64,000 bases of DNA, taken from the NCBI GenBank assembly GCA_016790165.1, contig JAEUPL010000021.1, positions 1 through 64,000 of the forward strand, in the 5' to 3' direction. Numbering within the stretch: the first letter of the stretch is position 1; every line of letters begins with the position of its first letter. Made by a program: the position numbers and the translations under genes. Positions 18,203 through 26,867 of this stretch are shown one piece after another. The notes below the pieces were generated by a model. The model did not search any database. It was not told where the DNA came from and saw only the letters and a list, made by a program, of their open reading frames with translations. This stretch comes from Burkholderiales bacterium (GTDB lineage Bacteria > Pseudomonadota > Gammaproteobacteria > Burkholderiales > Casimicrobiaceae).

Positions 18203-18916
18203 TCAGCGCAGCTTTTTCAGCACTTCAATGGCGGCGGTGTGTTCCTCGCGTACGGCCCAGTCGTAGGCCGTCTCGCCTTTGTCATTTTTCTGCGCAGGAT
18301 CCGCGCCGTATTCGAGCAGCACCTTCAACACTTCGGTCTTGTTCTCGCGCGCCGCCATCATCAGCGGCGTCACGCCATTGGGCGACACGGCGACCGGGTT
18401 GCCCCCCTGATCGAGCAGATAGCGAACCACATTGGCGTGGCCGTTTACCGCAGCGTAGTGAAGTGCCGACCAGCCAGCGTTGTTGATGTCGGCGCCCCGA
18501 TTGCGCAGGTAGCGCACCATGCCTTCCTGGCCGTTGAGTGCGGCCACCATCAGCGCGGTGTCGCCCCATTTGTTGCGCAAATTCACTTTGGCGCCGGCGT
18601 CCATCAACACCTGAACCACGGGTAGCGAGCCAGATCGTGCTGCGACCAGAAGGGCGTGATCACCGCGATCGTCAGTGGCATCCGGTTTGGCGCCCCGCAA
18701 AAGCGCGGCGCGAACCTCGCTCGCTCGCTCCAGATCAATCATCTGGAACAGATCGGCAGTCACCCCACTCAGCGGCGCGCCTTTTGTCGCCGCGACCGGC
18801 GCCGGTGTTGACGTCGCGGGTGGCTTTTGCGCCGCAACGGGTGACGGCAGTGATGTCAGCGCAAGCGCAGTAGCGACGGCCACCGCCGGGCGAGCAAAGA
18901 GCGTGTAACGATTCAT
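18203..18916 (-). CDS. Periplasmic ankyrin-repeat protein
   Basis: This 237-residue protein has a signal peptide of about 29 residues (cleavage after VAAQ likely) followed by about five ankyrin repeats between residues 55 and 235. Typical units read DDRGDHALLVAARSGSLPVV, WGDTALMVAALNGQ and WSALHYAAVNGHANVVRYLL. It is expected to bind a protein partner, which is unknown. Its ATG overlaps the tatD stop by 4 bp. It is the last gene of the mltG-tmk-holB-pilZ-tatD operon. It is convergent with the NlpC/P60 gene, with only 2 bp between them. Confidence 0.88.
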   Translation of the reverse strand: MNRYTLFARPAVAVATALALTSLPSPVAAQKPPATSTPAPVAATKGAPLSGVTADLFQMIDLERASEVRAALLRGAKPDATDDRGDHALLVAARSGSLPVVQVLMDAGAKVNLRNKWGDTALMVAALNGQEGMVRYLRNRGADINNAGWSALHYAAVNGHANVVRYLLDQGGNPVAVSPNGVTPLMMAARENKTEVLKVLLEYGADPAQKNDKGETAYDWAVREEHTAAIEVLKKLR

Positions 18917-19680
18917 GGTGCAATCTTGAACAGCGAAAAGAAATTCTGACTGGTGGCACGACCGATGGTTTCCACATCGGTGTCGCGCACCGCCGCAATC
19001 GCGGCCGCCACATGCGGCACGTAGGCAGGTTCGTTGCGTTTGCCGCGAAACGGGACCGGTGCCAGATATGGCGCGTCGGTTTCGATCAGCAGTCGTGATA
19101 GCGGAACGGCGCGTGCGACCTCGCGCAATTCGGCGGCGCTCTTGAAGCTGACGATTCCGGAAAAGGAGATGTGGAAACCCATGTCGAGCGCCGCGGCAGC
19201 GACCTCAGCCGTCTCCGTGAAGCAGTGCATCACGCCGCCCACCTCGTCGGCCCGCTCTTCGCGCATGATGCGCAAGGTGTCCTGTGACGCACTGCGGGTG
19301 TGAATCACCAGCGGCTTGCCGCACTCGCGTGCCGCGCGAATGTGCACGCGGAACCGCTCGCGTTGCCATTCCAGATCGCCTTGCAGGCGGTAGTAGTCCA
19401 GACCCGTTTCCCCGATGGCCTGAACTTTCCGATGCGACGCGCGCTCCAGCAATGATGCAACGGTGGGCTCCTCGATGTCCTCGTAGTCCGGGTGCACGCC
19501 CGCCGTGGCATACACATTGCCGAAGCGCTCCGCGAGAGCGACCACCGACGGCCATTCCGGGTATGTCACGCTGATGCACAGCGCGTGCGTGACACGCGCT
19601 TCGCTCATGCGTGCGATCAGCGCGTCGGCTTCGCCCGCGAAGTCCGGGAAATTGATGTGGCAGTGAGAATCGACAAACAC
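18913..19680 (-). CDS. tatD: TatD family metal-dependent hydrolase (DNase)
   Basis: This 255-residue TIM-barrel hydrolase begins with the metal motif DSHCHINF (HxH at 6-8). It also has TGLDYYRL near 94, VIHTRSA near 125, MHCFTE near 150 and the IETDAPYLAP motif near 201. These are the expected metal ligands for a TatD/YcfH-type 3'-5' exonuclease. The start is GTG at 19680. It lies downstream of pilZ and is coupled to the ankyrin gene. Confidence 0.92.
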   Translation of the reverse strand: MFVDSHCHINFPDFAGEADALIARMSEARVTHALCISVTYPEWPSVVALAERFGNVYATAGVHPDYEDIEEPTVASLLERASHRKVQAIGETGLDYYRLQGDLEWQRERFRVHIRAARECGKPLVIHTRSASQDTLRIMREERADEVGGVMHCFTETAEVAAAALDMGFHISFSGIVSFKSAAELREVARAVPLSRLLIETDAPYLAPVPFRGKRNEPAYVPHVAAAIAAVRDTDVETIGRATSQNFFSLFKIAP

Positions 19681-19721
19681 AACAGTTGCGGCGCAATGTG
19701 CCGGGCGCAGCGCGCCACGCG

Positions 19722-20102
19722 CTACATCGTATGCGTGGGCCGGGATGAAGCCAGCAGCGCGCCGAGAATGCCCTCGATGCGCCCCTTCGCGGCGCGCCCG
19801 GTGTCGTCGCGTGTGAACTGCACGCCAATGCCCTGCGTGCGCGCCCCCTGAATGCCGGGTGGGGTAATCCAGATCACCTTACCCTGAACCGCGATCCGGT
19901 TGGGATCATCCATCAGCGCCAGCAGCATGAACACCTCAGCGCCGAGCTTGTAGTGACGCGTCGTCGGGATGAAGATACCCCCGCCCTCGACCCACGGGAT
20001 GTACGCGGCGTAGAGCGCCGTGCGTTCGCGAATGTTGAGCGAGAGCACGCCCCCGGGCTTGGGCGTTCCGCCGAACTGGGTTGGGGCATCGAGATCACTC
20101 AT
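19722..20102 (-). CDS. PilZ domain protein
   Basis: This 126-residue protein belongs to the PilZ group next to holB that is needed for type IV pilus function in Pseudomonas and relatives. The conserved run GGGIFIPTTRHYKLGAEVF lies near residues 40-58, followed by GKVIWITPPG. The classical c-di-GMP motifs RxxxR and D/NxSxxG are not evident, so it probably does not bind c-di-GMP. It sits 12 bp after holB. Confidence 0.88.
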   Translation of the reverse strand: MSDLDAPTQFGGTPKPGGVLSLNIRERTALYAAYIPWVEGGGIFIPTTRHYKLGAEVFMLLALMDDPNRIAVQGKVIWITPPGIQGARTQGIGVQFTRDDTGRAAKGRIEGILGALLASSRPTHTM

Positions 20103-20114
20103 CGGATCAGTGCA

Positions 20115-21119
20115 CTACCTTGAAAACAGCGCCCGGTAGTCGAGCAGCGTGGACTCCAGCTGAAGTCGCGCCGACAGCGTGGTATCGGGCAAATTGAGTT
20201 TGCGCAAGAGGCCCCGATGATAGCGGAGAGCCTCCGCCAGCGGCAATCCGCGAGCCAGACCAGAAAGCTCCTTCGCCTGCGGCACGAACACCAGCGGCGC
20301 CATGCCGCCGCGCACGCGTGCCCAATCAGCCGTCCAGTCCAGCAGCGCGCGCAGCAAGGTGGCAAATCGATCACGCCGTTCGGCCTTGGCACCGCCTTCG
20401 ACCCACGCGCCCCATTTCAACGTCGGCAGTTGCCCCGGACGCAGCAGGTCGCGCAGGAACTCCGGCAGCGCCGCAGCACTCTCCGACTGCAGCGCAACCA
20501 GCGCGTCGAGCGGGGCTCCGAGCGTCTGTTCCAGACCCGCCGTGGCTGCATCGCCGGCGACACCCTGCTCCGCGAGCCACGCGGCGGCGTCGGCACGGGC
20601 AGGCCGCGGCACGCGCAGCTTCAGTGCGCGACTGCGTATCGTCGGCAACAGTCGCTCCGGCTGCGACGTCACGAGCAACCAGCGGGTGTTCGGTGGTGGC
20701 TCTTCCAGTGCCTTGAGCAAGGCGTTCGCGCTCTCACGAGCCAGCGCGTTGGCCGGATCGACCAGCAGCACCCGCCCATGCGGCGTGCTGGCGGTAAGTT
20801 GCATGAAATCGAGGGCGTCACGCACGGCGTCCACCTTGATCGTCGGCAGTTTCACCGTTTCCCCGTCACCCACGTCGGGATACAGCGCTTTGAAATCGGG
20901 ATGTACATCGCCCGCGAGCCATCGGCAACTGGGGCACTCACCACAGGCCACACCGTCGCGGGGTGCATGGCACAACAGCGCCGCCACCAGCGCGCCGGCG
21001 GCGTGCGCTACGCCATCACCGCGACGTCCCACAATGAGCCAGGCGTGATGGTGCCCAAGCGCGAGCGCCCGAGCCTCATGCAGCCAGCTGCGTTGCCAGG
21101 GAAGTGCGTCGGCGAGCAT
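20115..21119 (-). CDS. holB: DNA polymerase III subunit delta'
   Basis: This 334-residue clamp-loader subunit has an N-terminal AAA+ region with a degenerate P-loop (VGRRGDGVAHAAG near 30). A zinc-binding Cys cluster follows (CHAPRDGVACGECPSC, 50-65). The FMQLTASTPHGRVLLVDPAN and ANALLKALEEPP motifs near 108-140 are characteristic of delta'. The C-terminal helical collar is less conserved. It lies between tmk and pilZ in a conserved order. Confidence 0.93.
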   Translation of the reverse strand: MLADALPWQRSWLHEARALALGHHHAWLIVGRRGDGVAHAAGALVAALLCHAPRDGVACGECPSCRWLAGDVHPDFKALYPDVGDGETVKLPTIKVDAVRDALDFMQLTASTPHGRVLLVDPANALARESANALLKALEEPPPNTRWLLVTSQPERLLPTIRSRALKLRVPRPARADAAAWLAEQGVAGDAATAGLEQTLGAPLDALVALQSESAAALPEFLRDLLRPGQLPTLKWGAWVEGGAKAERRDRFATLLRALLDWTADWARVRGGMAPLVFVPQAKELSGLARGLPLAEALRYHRGLLRKLNLPDTTLSARLQLESTLLDYRALFSR

Positions 21120-21133
21120 CTGTTGCGTGACGA

Positions 21134-21757
21134 CTAGTCGTCCGCCATCTGAACGAGCTGTTGCGCAAAGGCCAGCACCCGGGCGCGCACGGTGTCTTTG
21201 GACTGGTCGCTCGACAACACTTTGATGCGCTCCGGCTCGGCCCGGGCGCGCCGCAAGTAGGCTTCGCGCACCCGTTCGTGAAAGACAGACTGCTCCGACT
21301 CGATTCGATCCATCGCGCCACGATGCGCCACGCGCTCATGCGCCGCCGCCGGCGGGATATCGAACAGCAGCGTCAGATCAGGCGAGAAATCGGGATGCGT
21401 CCACTGCGCCAGAGTCGCGATGGCGTCAAAACCCAGCTCTCGCCCACCGCCCTGATAGGCAAACGTGGCATCCGTGAACCGGTCACAGAGCACCCATTCA
21501 CCCCGCGCCAGCGCTGGCCAAACGACCTGCTCCAGATGCTGCCGACGTGCAGAGAAAACCAGCAGTGCCTCACTCGCGGGGCACATGCTGCGCTCCAGGA
21601 AAAGCTGTCGAATGGCCTCGCCCAACGCCGTGCCGCCGGGCTCGCGCGTCATGCAAACCACCTTGCCGCGTGCCGTGAGGAAAGCGCGTACCGACTCGAT
21701 GTGCGTGCTCTTGCCCGCACCATCGATTCCTTCGAACGTTATGAACTTACCCTGCAA
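21134..21757 (-). CDS. tmk: Thymidylate kinase
   Basis: This 207-residue kinase phosphorylates dTMP to dTDP. The P-loop is FEGIDGAGKSTH (8-19), the DRx motif is CDRFTDATFAYQGGGR near 92 and the LID region is near ERVAHRGAMDRIE. The start codon is TTG at 21757 with GAGG upstream; no ATG or GTG fits. It is 20 bp downstream of mltG. Confidence 0.94.
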   Translation of the reverse strand: MQGKFITFEGIDGAGKSTHIESVRAFLTARGKVVCMTREPGGTALGEAIRQLFLERSMCPASEALLVFSARRQHLEQVVWPALARGEWVLCDRFTDATFAYQGGGRELGFDAIATLAQWTHPDFSPDLTLLFDIPPAAAHERVAHRGAMDRIESEQSVFHERVREAYLRRARAEPERIKVLSSDQSKDTVRARVLAFAQQLVQMADD

Positions 21758-21777
21758 GGTTGCCTCGACTCTGACCG

Positions 21778-22809
21778 CTACCGACCCAATTGGTACTTTG
21801 CCACGGCTCGATTATGTTCCGCCAGGTTGCGCGAAAACTCGCTCGTGCCATCACCGCGCGCCACAAAGTACAAAAATTCGCTCGCTGGCGGCGCCACCGC
21901 CGCCCGCAGCGAGGCGCGACCGGGCAATGCGATCGGCGTCGGCGGCAACCCGTTTCGGGTATACGTGTTGTAAGGTGTATCAGCCTGCAAATCCACCTTT
22001 CGCAGATTGCCATCGAAGCGTTCGCCCAAGCCATAGATCACCGTCGGGTCGGTCTGCAAGCGCATGCCGATTCGCAGGCGATTCACAAACACAGAGCCGA
22101 CGAGCGGCCGGTCACTATCGCGCCCGGTTTCCTTTTCAATGATGGAGGCCAGAATCAACGCTTCGTACGGCGACTTGAGCGGCGTATCGACTGCCCGCTG
22201 CTCCCAGGCGCGCGCCAACTCGTCCTTCATGCGCTTGTGCATGAGCTTCAGGAGCGTCGTCGCCGAGCTGCCAGGCGCAACAAAATAGGTGTCGGGGAAA
22301 AAATAGCCCTCGAGCAACTGCAGGTCGCTACCCAGCGCGGCGCTCAGCGCAGTCGGTGTCGGCAATGAACCCCTGGCGAAGGTCGCCGCAGCCGTTGCGC
22401 CCGCTGCGTCGCCGCTCCCGTCCGCCGACGAGAACAAGCGGTAGACATCGGCGAGGCGTGATCCCTCGACAACGGTCACCGCCAGTTGCCGTGCGTTACC
22501 GGCTTCAATCGCGGCGAGAATGTCGGCGACCGTCTGCGGCGATTCAAACAAGTATTCGCCCGCACGCAGTTTGCGCGCACTGCCACGCAGGCGCGCCACG
22601 GCCTGCACCACCAACGACGGTGCCACCTCCAGCCGCTGCAGGTCGCCCGCCAACCGTGCCAGGCCGCTCCCCTGTCGCACGCTCACGTTGAGCCCACCCT
22701 GTGGAATCGTCGCTGGCCAGTGTGGCAACGCGAACCATGCGGCCGCCGCGAACGCCACCAGCGCGACCAGCGAGAACAGGGCAAAACGAACAACGCGATT
22801 CTTTTTCAT
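21778..22809 (-). CDS. mltG: Endolytic transglycosylase MltG
   Basis: This 343-residue inner membrane YceG-family enzyme cleaves nascent glycan strands. One N-terminal membrane segment (residues 8-28) is followed by a LysM-like region and the YceG domain. The catalytic Glu lies in LASIIEKETGRDSDRPLVG near 222. The QTDPTVIYGLG and YNTYTRNGLPPTPI motifs follow. It heads the minus-strand operon and is divergent from gspG. Confidence 0.94.
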   Translation of the reverse strand: MKKNRVVRFALFSLVALVAFAAAAWFALPHWPATIPQGGLNVSVRQGSGLARLAGDLQRLEVAPSLVVQAVARLRGSARKLRAGEYLFESPQTVADILAAIEAGNARQLAVTVVEGSRLADVYRLFSSADGSGDAAGATAAATFARGSLPTPTALSAALGSDLQLLEGYFFPDTYFVAPGSSATTLLKLMHKRMKDELARAWEQRAVDTPLKSPYEALILASIIEKETGRDSDRPLVGSVFVNRLRIGMRLQTDPTVIYGLGERFDGNLRKVDLQADTPYNTYTRNGLPPTPIALPGRASLRAAVAPPASEFLYFVARGDGTSEFSRNLAEHNRAVAKYQLGR

Positions 22810-22938
22810 GAAGTTAACAACGGGCCGGCAAACGGCGGCAGCCCGTTACGCCGATCGTGGTCGCCGCGCGAGATCCACCGATCAGGTGGCGGCTCGCGCG
22901 ACGCACCTGTCCGCGCGAGGCCAGTCGAACCGGAAACT

Positions 22939-22944
22939 TATAAT
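22939..22944 (+). promoter_or_regulatory. Candidate -10 element of the gsp operon
   Basis: A perfect TATAAT ends seven bases before the gspG ATG. No good -35 is visible. If used, transcription would start at or next to the initiation codon. Confidence 0.4.
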
Positions 22945-22951
22945 TTTGCCC

Positions 22952-23455
22952 ATGTCGCTGCCCACGCTCCCATTTCTGTCCACGCCGCCGGCCCGAACGG
23001 GCGTCGCACGCCGCTGGGGTTCGCGCCGGAACGCCTCAGTTGGCGCAGGTTTCACCTTGATTGAATTGATGATTGCGGTGGTGATCATCGGCATCCTCGC
23101 CGCCGTCATCGCCCCCAATGTCATTGGGCGTCTCCACGACGCCAAAGTCTCGGCGGCGAAGCAGGATGTCGCCACGCTGGTGCAATCACTTACCATGTAC
23201 AAGCTCGACAACGCGCGCTTTCCTACCGGCGAGCAAGGGCTGAAGGCGCTTGTGGAGAAGCCCGTCATCGGCCCGCCGCCGGGCAATTGGCGCACGGGTG
23301 GGTATATCGCCCGTTTGCCGAACGATCCTTGGGGCAACCCGTATCAGTTTGCCAATCCCGGGCTACATGGCGAGGTGGATGTGTTCAGCTTCGGCGCCGA
23401 TGGCAAAGCGGGCGGCGACGGCGAGAATGCCGACATAGGCTCTTGGAACCTCTAG
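22952..23455 (+). CDS. gspG: Type II secretion major pseudopilin GspG
   Basis: This 167-residue major pseudopilin has a prepilin peptidase site, Gly33/Phe34 in GAG-FTLIELMIAVVII, with Glu at +5. The leader of 33 residues is longer than usual. The mature part carries the GspG core LTMYKLDNARFPTGEQGLKAL, and the calcium-loop region includes NDPWGNPYQF and FSFGADGKAGGDGENADIGSW. The ATG at 22952 is the first Met with a plausible leader. There is no Shine-Dalgarno. It heads gspG-I-J-K-L-M-N, divergent from mltG. Confidence 0.93.
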   Translation: MSLPTLPFLSTPPARTGVARRWGSRRNASVGAGFTLIELMIAVVIIGILAAVIAPNVIGRLHDAKVSAAKQDVATLVQSLTMYKLDNARFPTGEQGLKALVEKPVIGPPPGNWRTGGYIARLPNDPWGNPYQFANPGLHGEVDVFSFGADGKAGGDGENADIGSWNL

Positions 23456-23469
23456 AAATCTGCCGGATT

Positions 23470-23835
23470 TTGCGTCATCGATCAGGCTTTAGTCTGATCG
23501 AAGTCCTGGTCGCTACGGCGATTCTGGCCACGGGTTTGATTGCGGCATCACGCGCGGCGCTCGTGGCGACGACCGATCAGGGGGTTTTGCGGGACCGCAC
23601 GCTCGCCCGCTGGGTGGCGCACAACACGCTCGCCGAGATCCGACTGCAAACACAGCAAGCGCTAGCAGGCACCACGCTCACACGCATTGCGCAGCAAGCG
23701 GGCAACGAATTCGTGGCGACCGCCCGCGTGACCGCGACGCCGAGCCCCCTTTTCAGCCGGGTAGAAGTTGTCGTGAGCAAGCCTGGCGAAACGCAGGTTC
23801 TGGCGCAGGCCGTTGGCTTTTCTGCGCAACCATGA
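23470..23835 (+). CDS. gspI: Type II secretion minor pseudopilin GspI
   Basis: This protein of about 121 residues has the prepilin cleavage motif RSG-FSLIEVLVATAILATG and the GspI body ARWVAHNTLAEIRLQ. No ATG or GTG lies in frame close to the leader. A TTG at 23470, giving leader MRHRSG, is the best start. It begins 14 bp after the gspG stop. GspI nucleates the tip complex with GspJ and GspK. gspH, normally between gspG and gspI, is absent. Confidence 0.85.
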   Translation: MRHRSGFSLIEVLVATAILATGLIAASRAALVATTDQGVLRDRTLARWVAHNTLAEIRLQTQQALAGTTLTRIAQQAGNEFVATARVTATPSPLFSRVEVVVSKPGETQVLAQAVGFSAQP

Positions 23836-23841
23836 ACGACA

Positions 23842-24456
23842 ATGTCGCAGCGAACCGGCAGCGCTGACCCTGCGCCGTTCGTGGCCAGCCAATCGGAGCG
23901 TGAATTCGATCCGCGTGAACGCAGTGCCGCGCCAAGCAGACCGTCGGCCACCCGGCGCTACCCTGCGCAGCGCGGCATGACGCTCGTCGAAATCATGATC
24001 GCGCTGGCGATTGCTGCCTTGATGACGCTCACTGGCTGGCGCGCGATTGATGCCCTGCAGACCGCGCGCGACCGGGTGGTCGCGGATGCCACGCAATGGC
24101 AGCGATTGGACGATTTTTTCGTGACGCTCGAGGCGGATTTGCGCCGAGCAGCGGTCGACGAATTCAGTGGTGACACCACGTCGTTGACGATACGGCAACC
24201 CGCGCTGGACGGCAGTGGCATTTCACAGCTCGTGCGCTATCGCTGGCCCGTGGCGGGTGCGATCGGTCCATCCATCGTTCGCGAGAGTTCAACCGGCCAT
24301 ACGCCCATGAGCGACGTCACAGCCGCGACCGTCACCTACAGCGCAGACGGCGTGCAGTTCGTGCCGGCGCTGGGCCAATTTCCACGTGCGCTACGCGTTG
24401 CTGTGCTGTTGCCGGGGGCGGCGGGGCCGGTCGAGCGCACCATGGCGTTGCGATGA
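23842..24456 (+). CDS. gspJ: Type II secretion minor pseudopilin GspJ
   Basis: This 204-residue protein has an unusually long hydrophilic leader of 45 residues before the cleavage motif QRG-MTLVEIMIALAIAALM, with Glu at +5. The mature domain has the GspJ features GWRAIDALQ and WQRLDDFFVTLEADLRRA. It starts 6 bp after gspI and its stop overlaps the gspK ATG by 4 bp. Confidence 0.9.
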   Translation: MSQRTGSADPAPFVASQSEREFDPRERSAAPSRPSATRRYPAQRGMTLVEIMIALAIAALMTLTGWRAIDALQTARDRVVADATQWQRLDDFFVTLEADLRRAAVDEFSGDTTSLTIRQPALDGSGISQLVRYRWPVAGAIGPSIVRESSTGHTPMSDVTAATVTYSADGVQFVPALGQFPRALRVAVLLPGAAGPVERTMALR

Positions 24457-25382
24457 TTACGTGGCCAGCAAACTCCTACGCGCCAGCGCGGCGCGCCGAG
24501 CGTGGCGCGGCACTGGTGGTGGCCATGCTGCTCACCGCATTGGGCGCAGCTGTTGCGGTGCAGATGATCGTTCCGCTCTCGGGCTGGCTGGTGCGAGAGT
24601 ACCGCGCGCGCGACACCCAGGCAAGCTACACACTGGCTGATGCTGCTGCGTCGTGGGCGACGACCGTACTGGCGGCAGACGTTCGGCTCGGGCCGGTCGA
24701 TCACTACGGCGAACTCTGGGCCACGCCGCTCCCGCAAACGCCTGTCGAAGGCGGCACGATCGAGGGTCGGATCACCGATCTGCAGGCACGCTTCAACCTG
24801 AACAGCGTCGCACCGCGCGGCGTAAAGAGCGCCGCGAACATCGCCCTGGCCAAGACATTGTTCACGTCGGCCAACCTGCCCACCACACTGGTCGACTCGC
24901 TAGCTGACGCGATTGACCGCGACGACGTCACTGACGACGGGCAGAGCGAACGGCAGCGTTACGGTCAGGCGTTACGCAATGCGCCTCTGCGCGATCTTGG
25001 CGATCTGCTCGATGTTCCAGGGTTCAGCGTGGAGTACCTGCGCACGCTCGCCGCGCTGATCGTGGTGCTGCCCGAGGCGACAGCGATCAACGTCAACACC
25101 GCGACCTCGGCAACCCTCGCCGCCGCGTTCCCGGGCGCGCAGCGTGAGCTGCTTGCGGCCGCAATCGCCCGCCGCGACCGGCAGGCCTTCACCGGCGCCG
25201 GCGAGTTCGCGGCCGCATTGCAGCAACCCGTCGTCGACGGCGTGCTGAGTGTGAATACGCAGTTTTTTGCGGTTGACGCCGTCATTCGCTTCGAGCGTGC
25301 GGCACATCGCGTACAGTTGCGCATTGCGCGGCCACCCAACGGGCGCGCACAAGTGATCTCGCGGCTGATCAGTCACGCGTGA
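24453..25382 (+). CDS. gspK: Type II secretion minor pseudopilin GspK
   Basis: This 309-residue tip pseudopilin has the N-terminal segment RG-AALVVAMLLTALGAAVAVQ. It lacks Glu at +5, as is usual for GspK. The body includes ITDLQARFNLNSVAPRG and DRDDVTDDGQSERQRYG, then the helix-hairpin-helix-like INVNTATSATLAAAFPG repeat. It is thought to cap the pseudopilus with GspI and GspJ. Confidence 0.92.
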   Translation: MITWPANSYAPARRAERGAALVVAMLLTALGAAVAVQMIVPLSGWLVREYRARDTQASYTLADAAASWATTVLAADVRLGPVDHYGELWATPLPQTPVEGGTIEGRITDLQARFNLNSVAPRGVKSAANIALAKTLFTSANLPTTLVDSLADAIDRDDVTDDGQSERQRYGQALRNAPLRDLGDLLDVPGFSVEYLRTLAALIVVLPEATAINVNTATSATLAAAFPGAQRELLAAAIARRDRQAFTGAGEFAAALQQPVVDGVLSVNTQFFAVDAVIRFERAAHRVQLRIARPPNGRAQVISRLISHA

Positions 25383-25413
25383 CCCCACGTTCGAGCCATT
25401 CCGTTTTCAGCAC

Positions 25414-26439
25414 GTGACCCCCTTCTCGCCGCCCGCCGCCGACGCACAGCCCGAAACGCCTCTGCCCCCCGCGTTGGCGCTAGTTCGCCTGTCGATTCCC
25501 GGCATCCGGGGACTGACGCCGGCCGAGCAACTGCAGGCCGCGACGCTGGCGTTGCGCCGCGAACTCTCGATCAAGCGCGACGACCTTCACCTCGCCGTGG
25601 CGACCGACGCTGCGAACGATGAGGTACGCATCGCCTGGTGCACACCCGCTGCCAGCGCGGGTGGCGATGCGGCACCGGTCGCCACCCAGCTACTCGCCGC
25701 GATGCAGCCTGGCGTGGTGTATTGGGTCGCAGCGCCGCAGGGTTACCTGGTCGGCGAGCGCGGTGCGCTGGCGATTGAATCCGCGGACCCGGCAGCCGAC
25801 CAAACCGGGCGCGCGGCGCTCGATGCCGACCGGATGCCCAGTGAAGCAGCAACCCTGCTGGCGACCGCGAGCCAGCATCCCGGTGCCGAATGCGTCTTCG
25901 TTGATCGCGATACGCTTCGATTGCCGGACCCGGTACTCGCGCACTGGCAAGCCGCCAGTGGCGTCAGGATGCGCGATGGGTTGTTGCCAGCGTCCACGCC
26001 GATACCGCTGGTTACGCCGCCACGCGTTTCGCTTCGCCCGCCGGTCACCGCGCTCGACCGCGCCCTGCGCGCCGTGTTCGCCGCGTCCTTGCTGTGCGTG
26101 CTGATCGCCGGCGCACGATTCGCGCTGCTGCCCGCGCCCCAGCCACTTGCGCCAAGCACAGCGCCCGCTGCAAACACGGCCAGCGGCCCGGCGTCTGCGG
26201 GCGCCCTGCTCAACCGCATCGCGGCCATTGCGCCTGAACTGCTGCCGCAAACGCAAAACGCCACCTATGCCAGCGGCGCCTGGCTATTGGTGCTCAGCGA
26301 AACCGATCGCGCCGATGCGGCGACGAGCGCCCAACGCGCTGCGGCGTTGCAACGCGCCGTGGCATTGCTCGAAGGCAATGGCCTCGCGGTGCAATCCACG
26401 CCTCCGCCAACGCCCAGGCTACGGGTGAGCTTGCCATGA
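25414..26439 (+). CDS. gspL: Type II secretion inner membrane protein GspL (short)
   Basis: This 341-residue assembly platform protein has a cytoplasmic actin-like region recruiting GspE, a single membrane helix (ALRAVFAASLLCVLIAGARF, near 214-233) and a periplasmic ferredoxin-like domain at the C-terminus. It is somewhat shorter than typical GspL (near 400), mainly in the cytoplasmic part. It begins with GTG at 25414. Assignment rests on topology and position between gspK and gspM more than on strong motifs. Confidence 0.8.
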   Translation: MTPFSPPAADAQPETPLPPALALVRLSIPGIRGLTPAEQLQAATLALRRELSIKRDDLHLAVATDAANDEVRIAWCTPAASAGGDAAPVATQLLAAMQPGVVYWVAAPQGYLVGERGALAIESADPAADQTGRAALDADRMPSEAATLLATASQHPGAECVFVDRDTLRLPDPVLAHWQAASGVRMRDGLLPASTPIPLVTPPRVSLRPPVTALDRALRAVFAASLLCVLIAGARFALLPAPQPLAPSTAPAANTASGPASAGALLNRIAAIAPELLPQTQNATYASGAWLLVLSETDRADAATSAQRAAALQRAVALLEGNGLAVQSTPPPTPRLRVSLP

Positions 26440-26867
26440 ACACGCTGCTCGCCCGACTGAACGGATCTACGGCCGCGCGTCGCCTGCTGTGGTTGGTCGC
26501 GTCAGTGCTGCTGGTCGCCTTGAGCGTCGTTTTGATGCACACCAGCGAGCGGCGGCAGGTGCAGGGGCATGACCTCGCCGTGCGCAGCGCCTGGCGGGCC
26601 GCCCCGAGCCCGCCCGCGGCTGGCGTGCCGCCGCCCGCATCCCCGGACGCGGTGATTGCGAAATTCGCCATCCGCGCGGAGGCCGGCAACGCGAGCACCC
26701 ACGGCGGCGCCAGCAACGGGGCTGCCGCGCTGGCGTGGCAGGTCGCGTCCGCGGCGGAGCTATGCGCCAGCCTGGCGGCACTGAGTGCTGGTGGCGTGGG
26801 TCTGGCACGAGTCCACGTCACGCGCAATGCGGGTGGCTTCGCGGTGTCCGCAGAGCGCTCACCATGA
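26436..26867 (+). CDS. gspM: Type II secretion protein GspM
   Basis: This 143-residue bitopic protein has one N-terminal membrane segment (RRLLWLVASVLLVALSVVLM, 15-34), a Pro/Ala linker and a small ferredoxin-like C-terminal domain. It overlaps gspL and gspN by 4 bp each. Sequence conservation in GspM is low, so the identification depends on the operon position. Confidence 0.8.
   Translation: MNTLLARLNGSTAARRLLWLVASVLLVALSVVLMHTSERRQVQGHDLAVRSAWRAAPSPPAAGVPPPASPDAVIAKFAIRAEAGNASTHGGASNGAAALAWQVASAAELCASLAALSAGGVGLARVHVTRNAGGFAVSAERSP

Noticed and set aside
22056..23455. Longer gspG frame starting inside the divergent mltG gene
   Set aside because: The in-frame codons upstream of 22952 overlap mltG antisense and would put more than 140 residues before the prepilin cleavage site.
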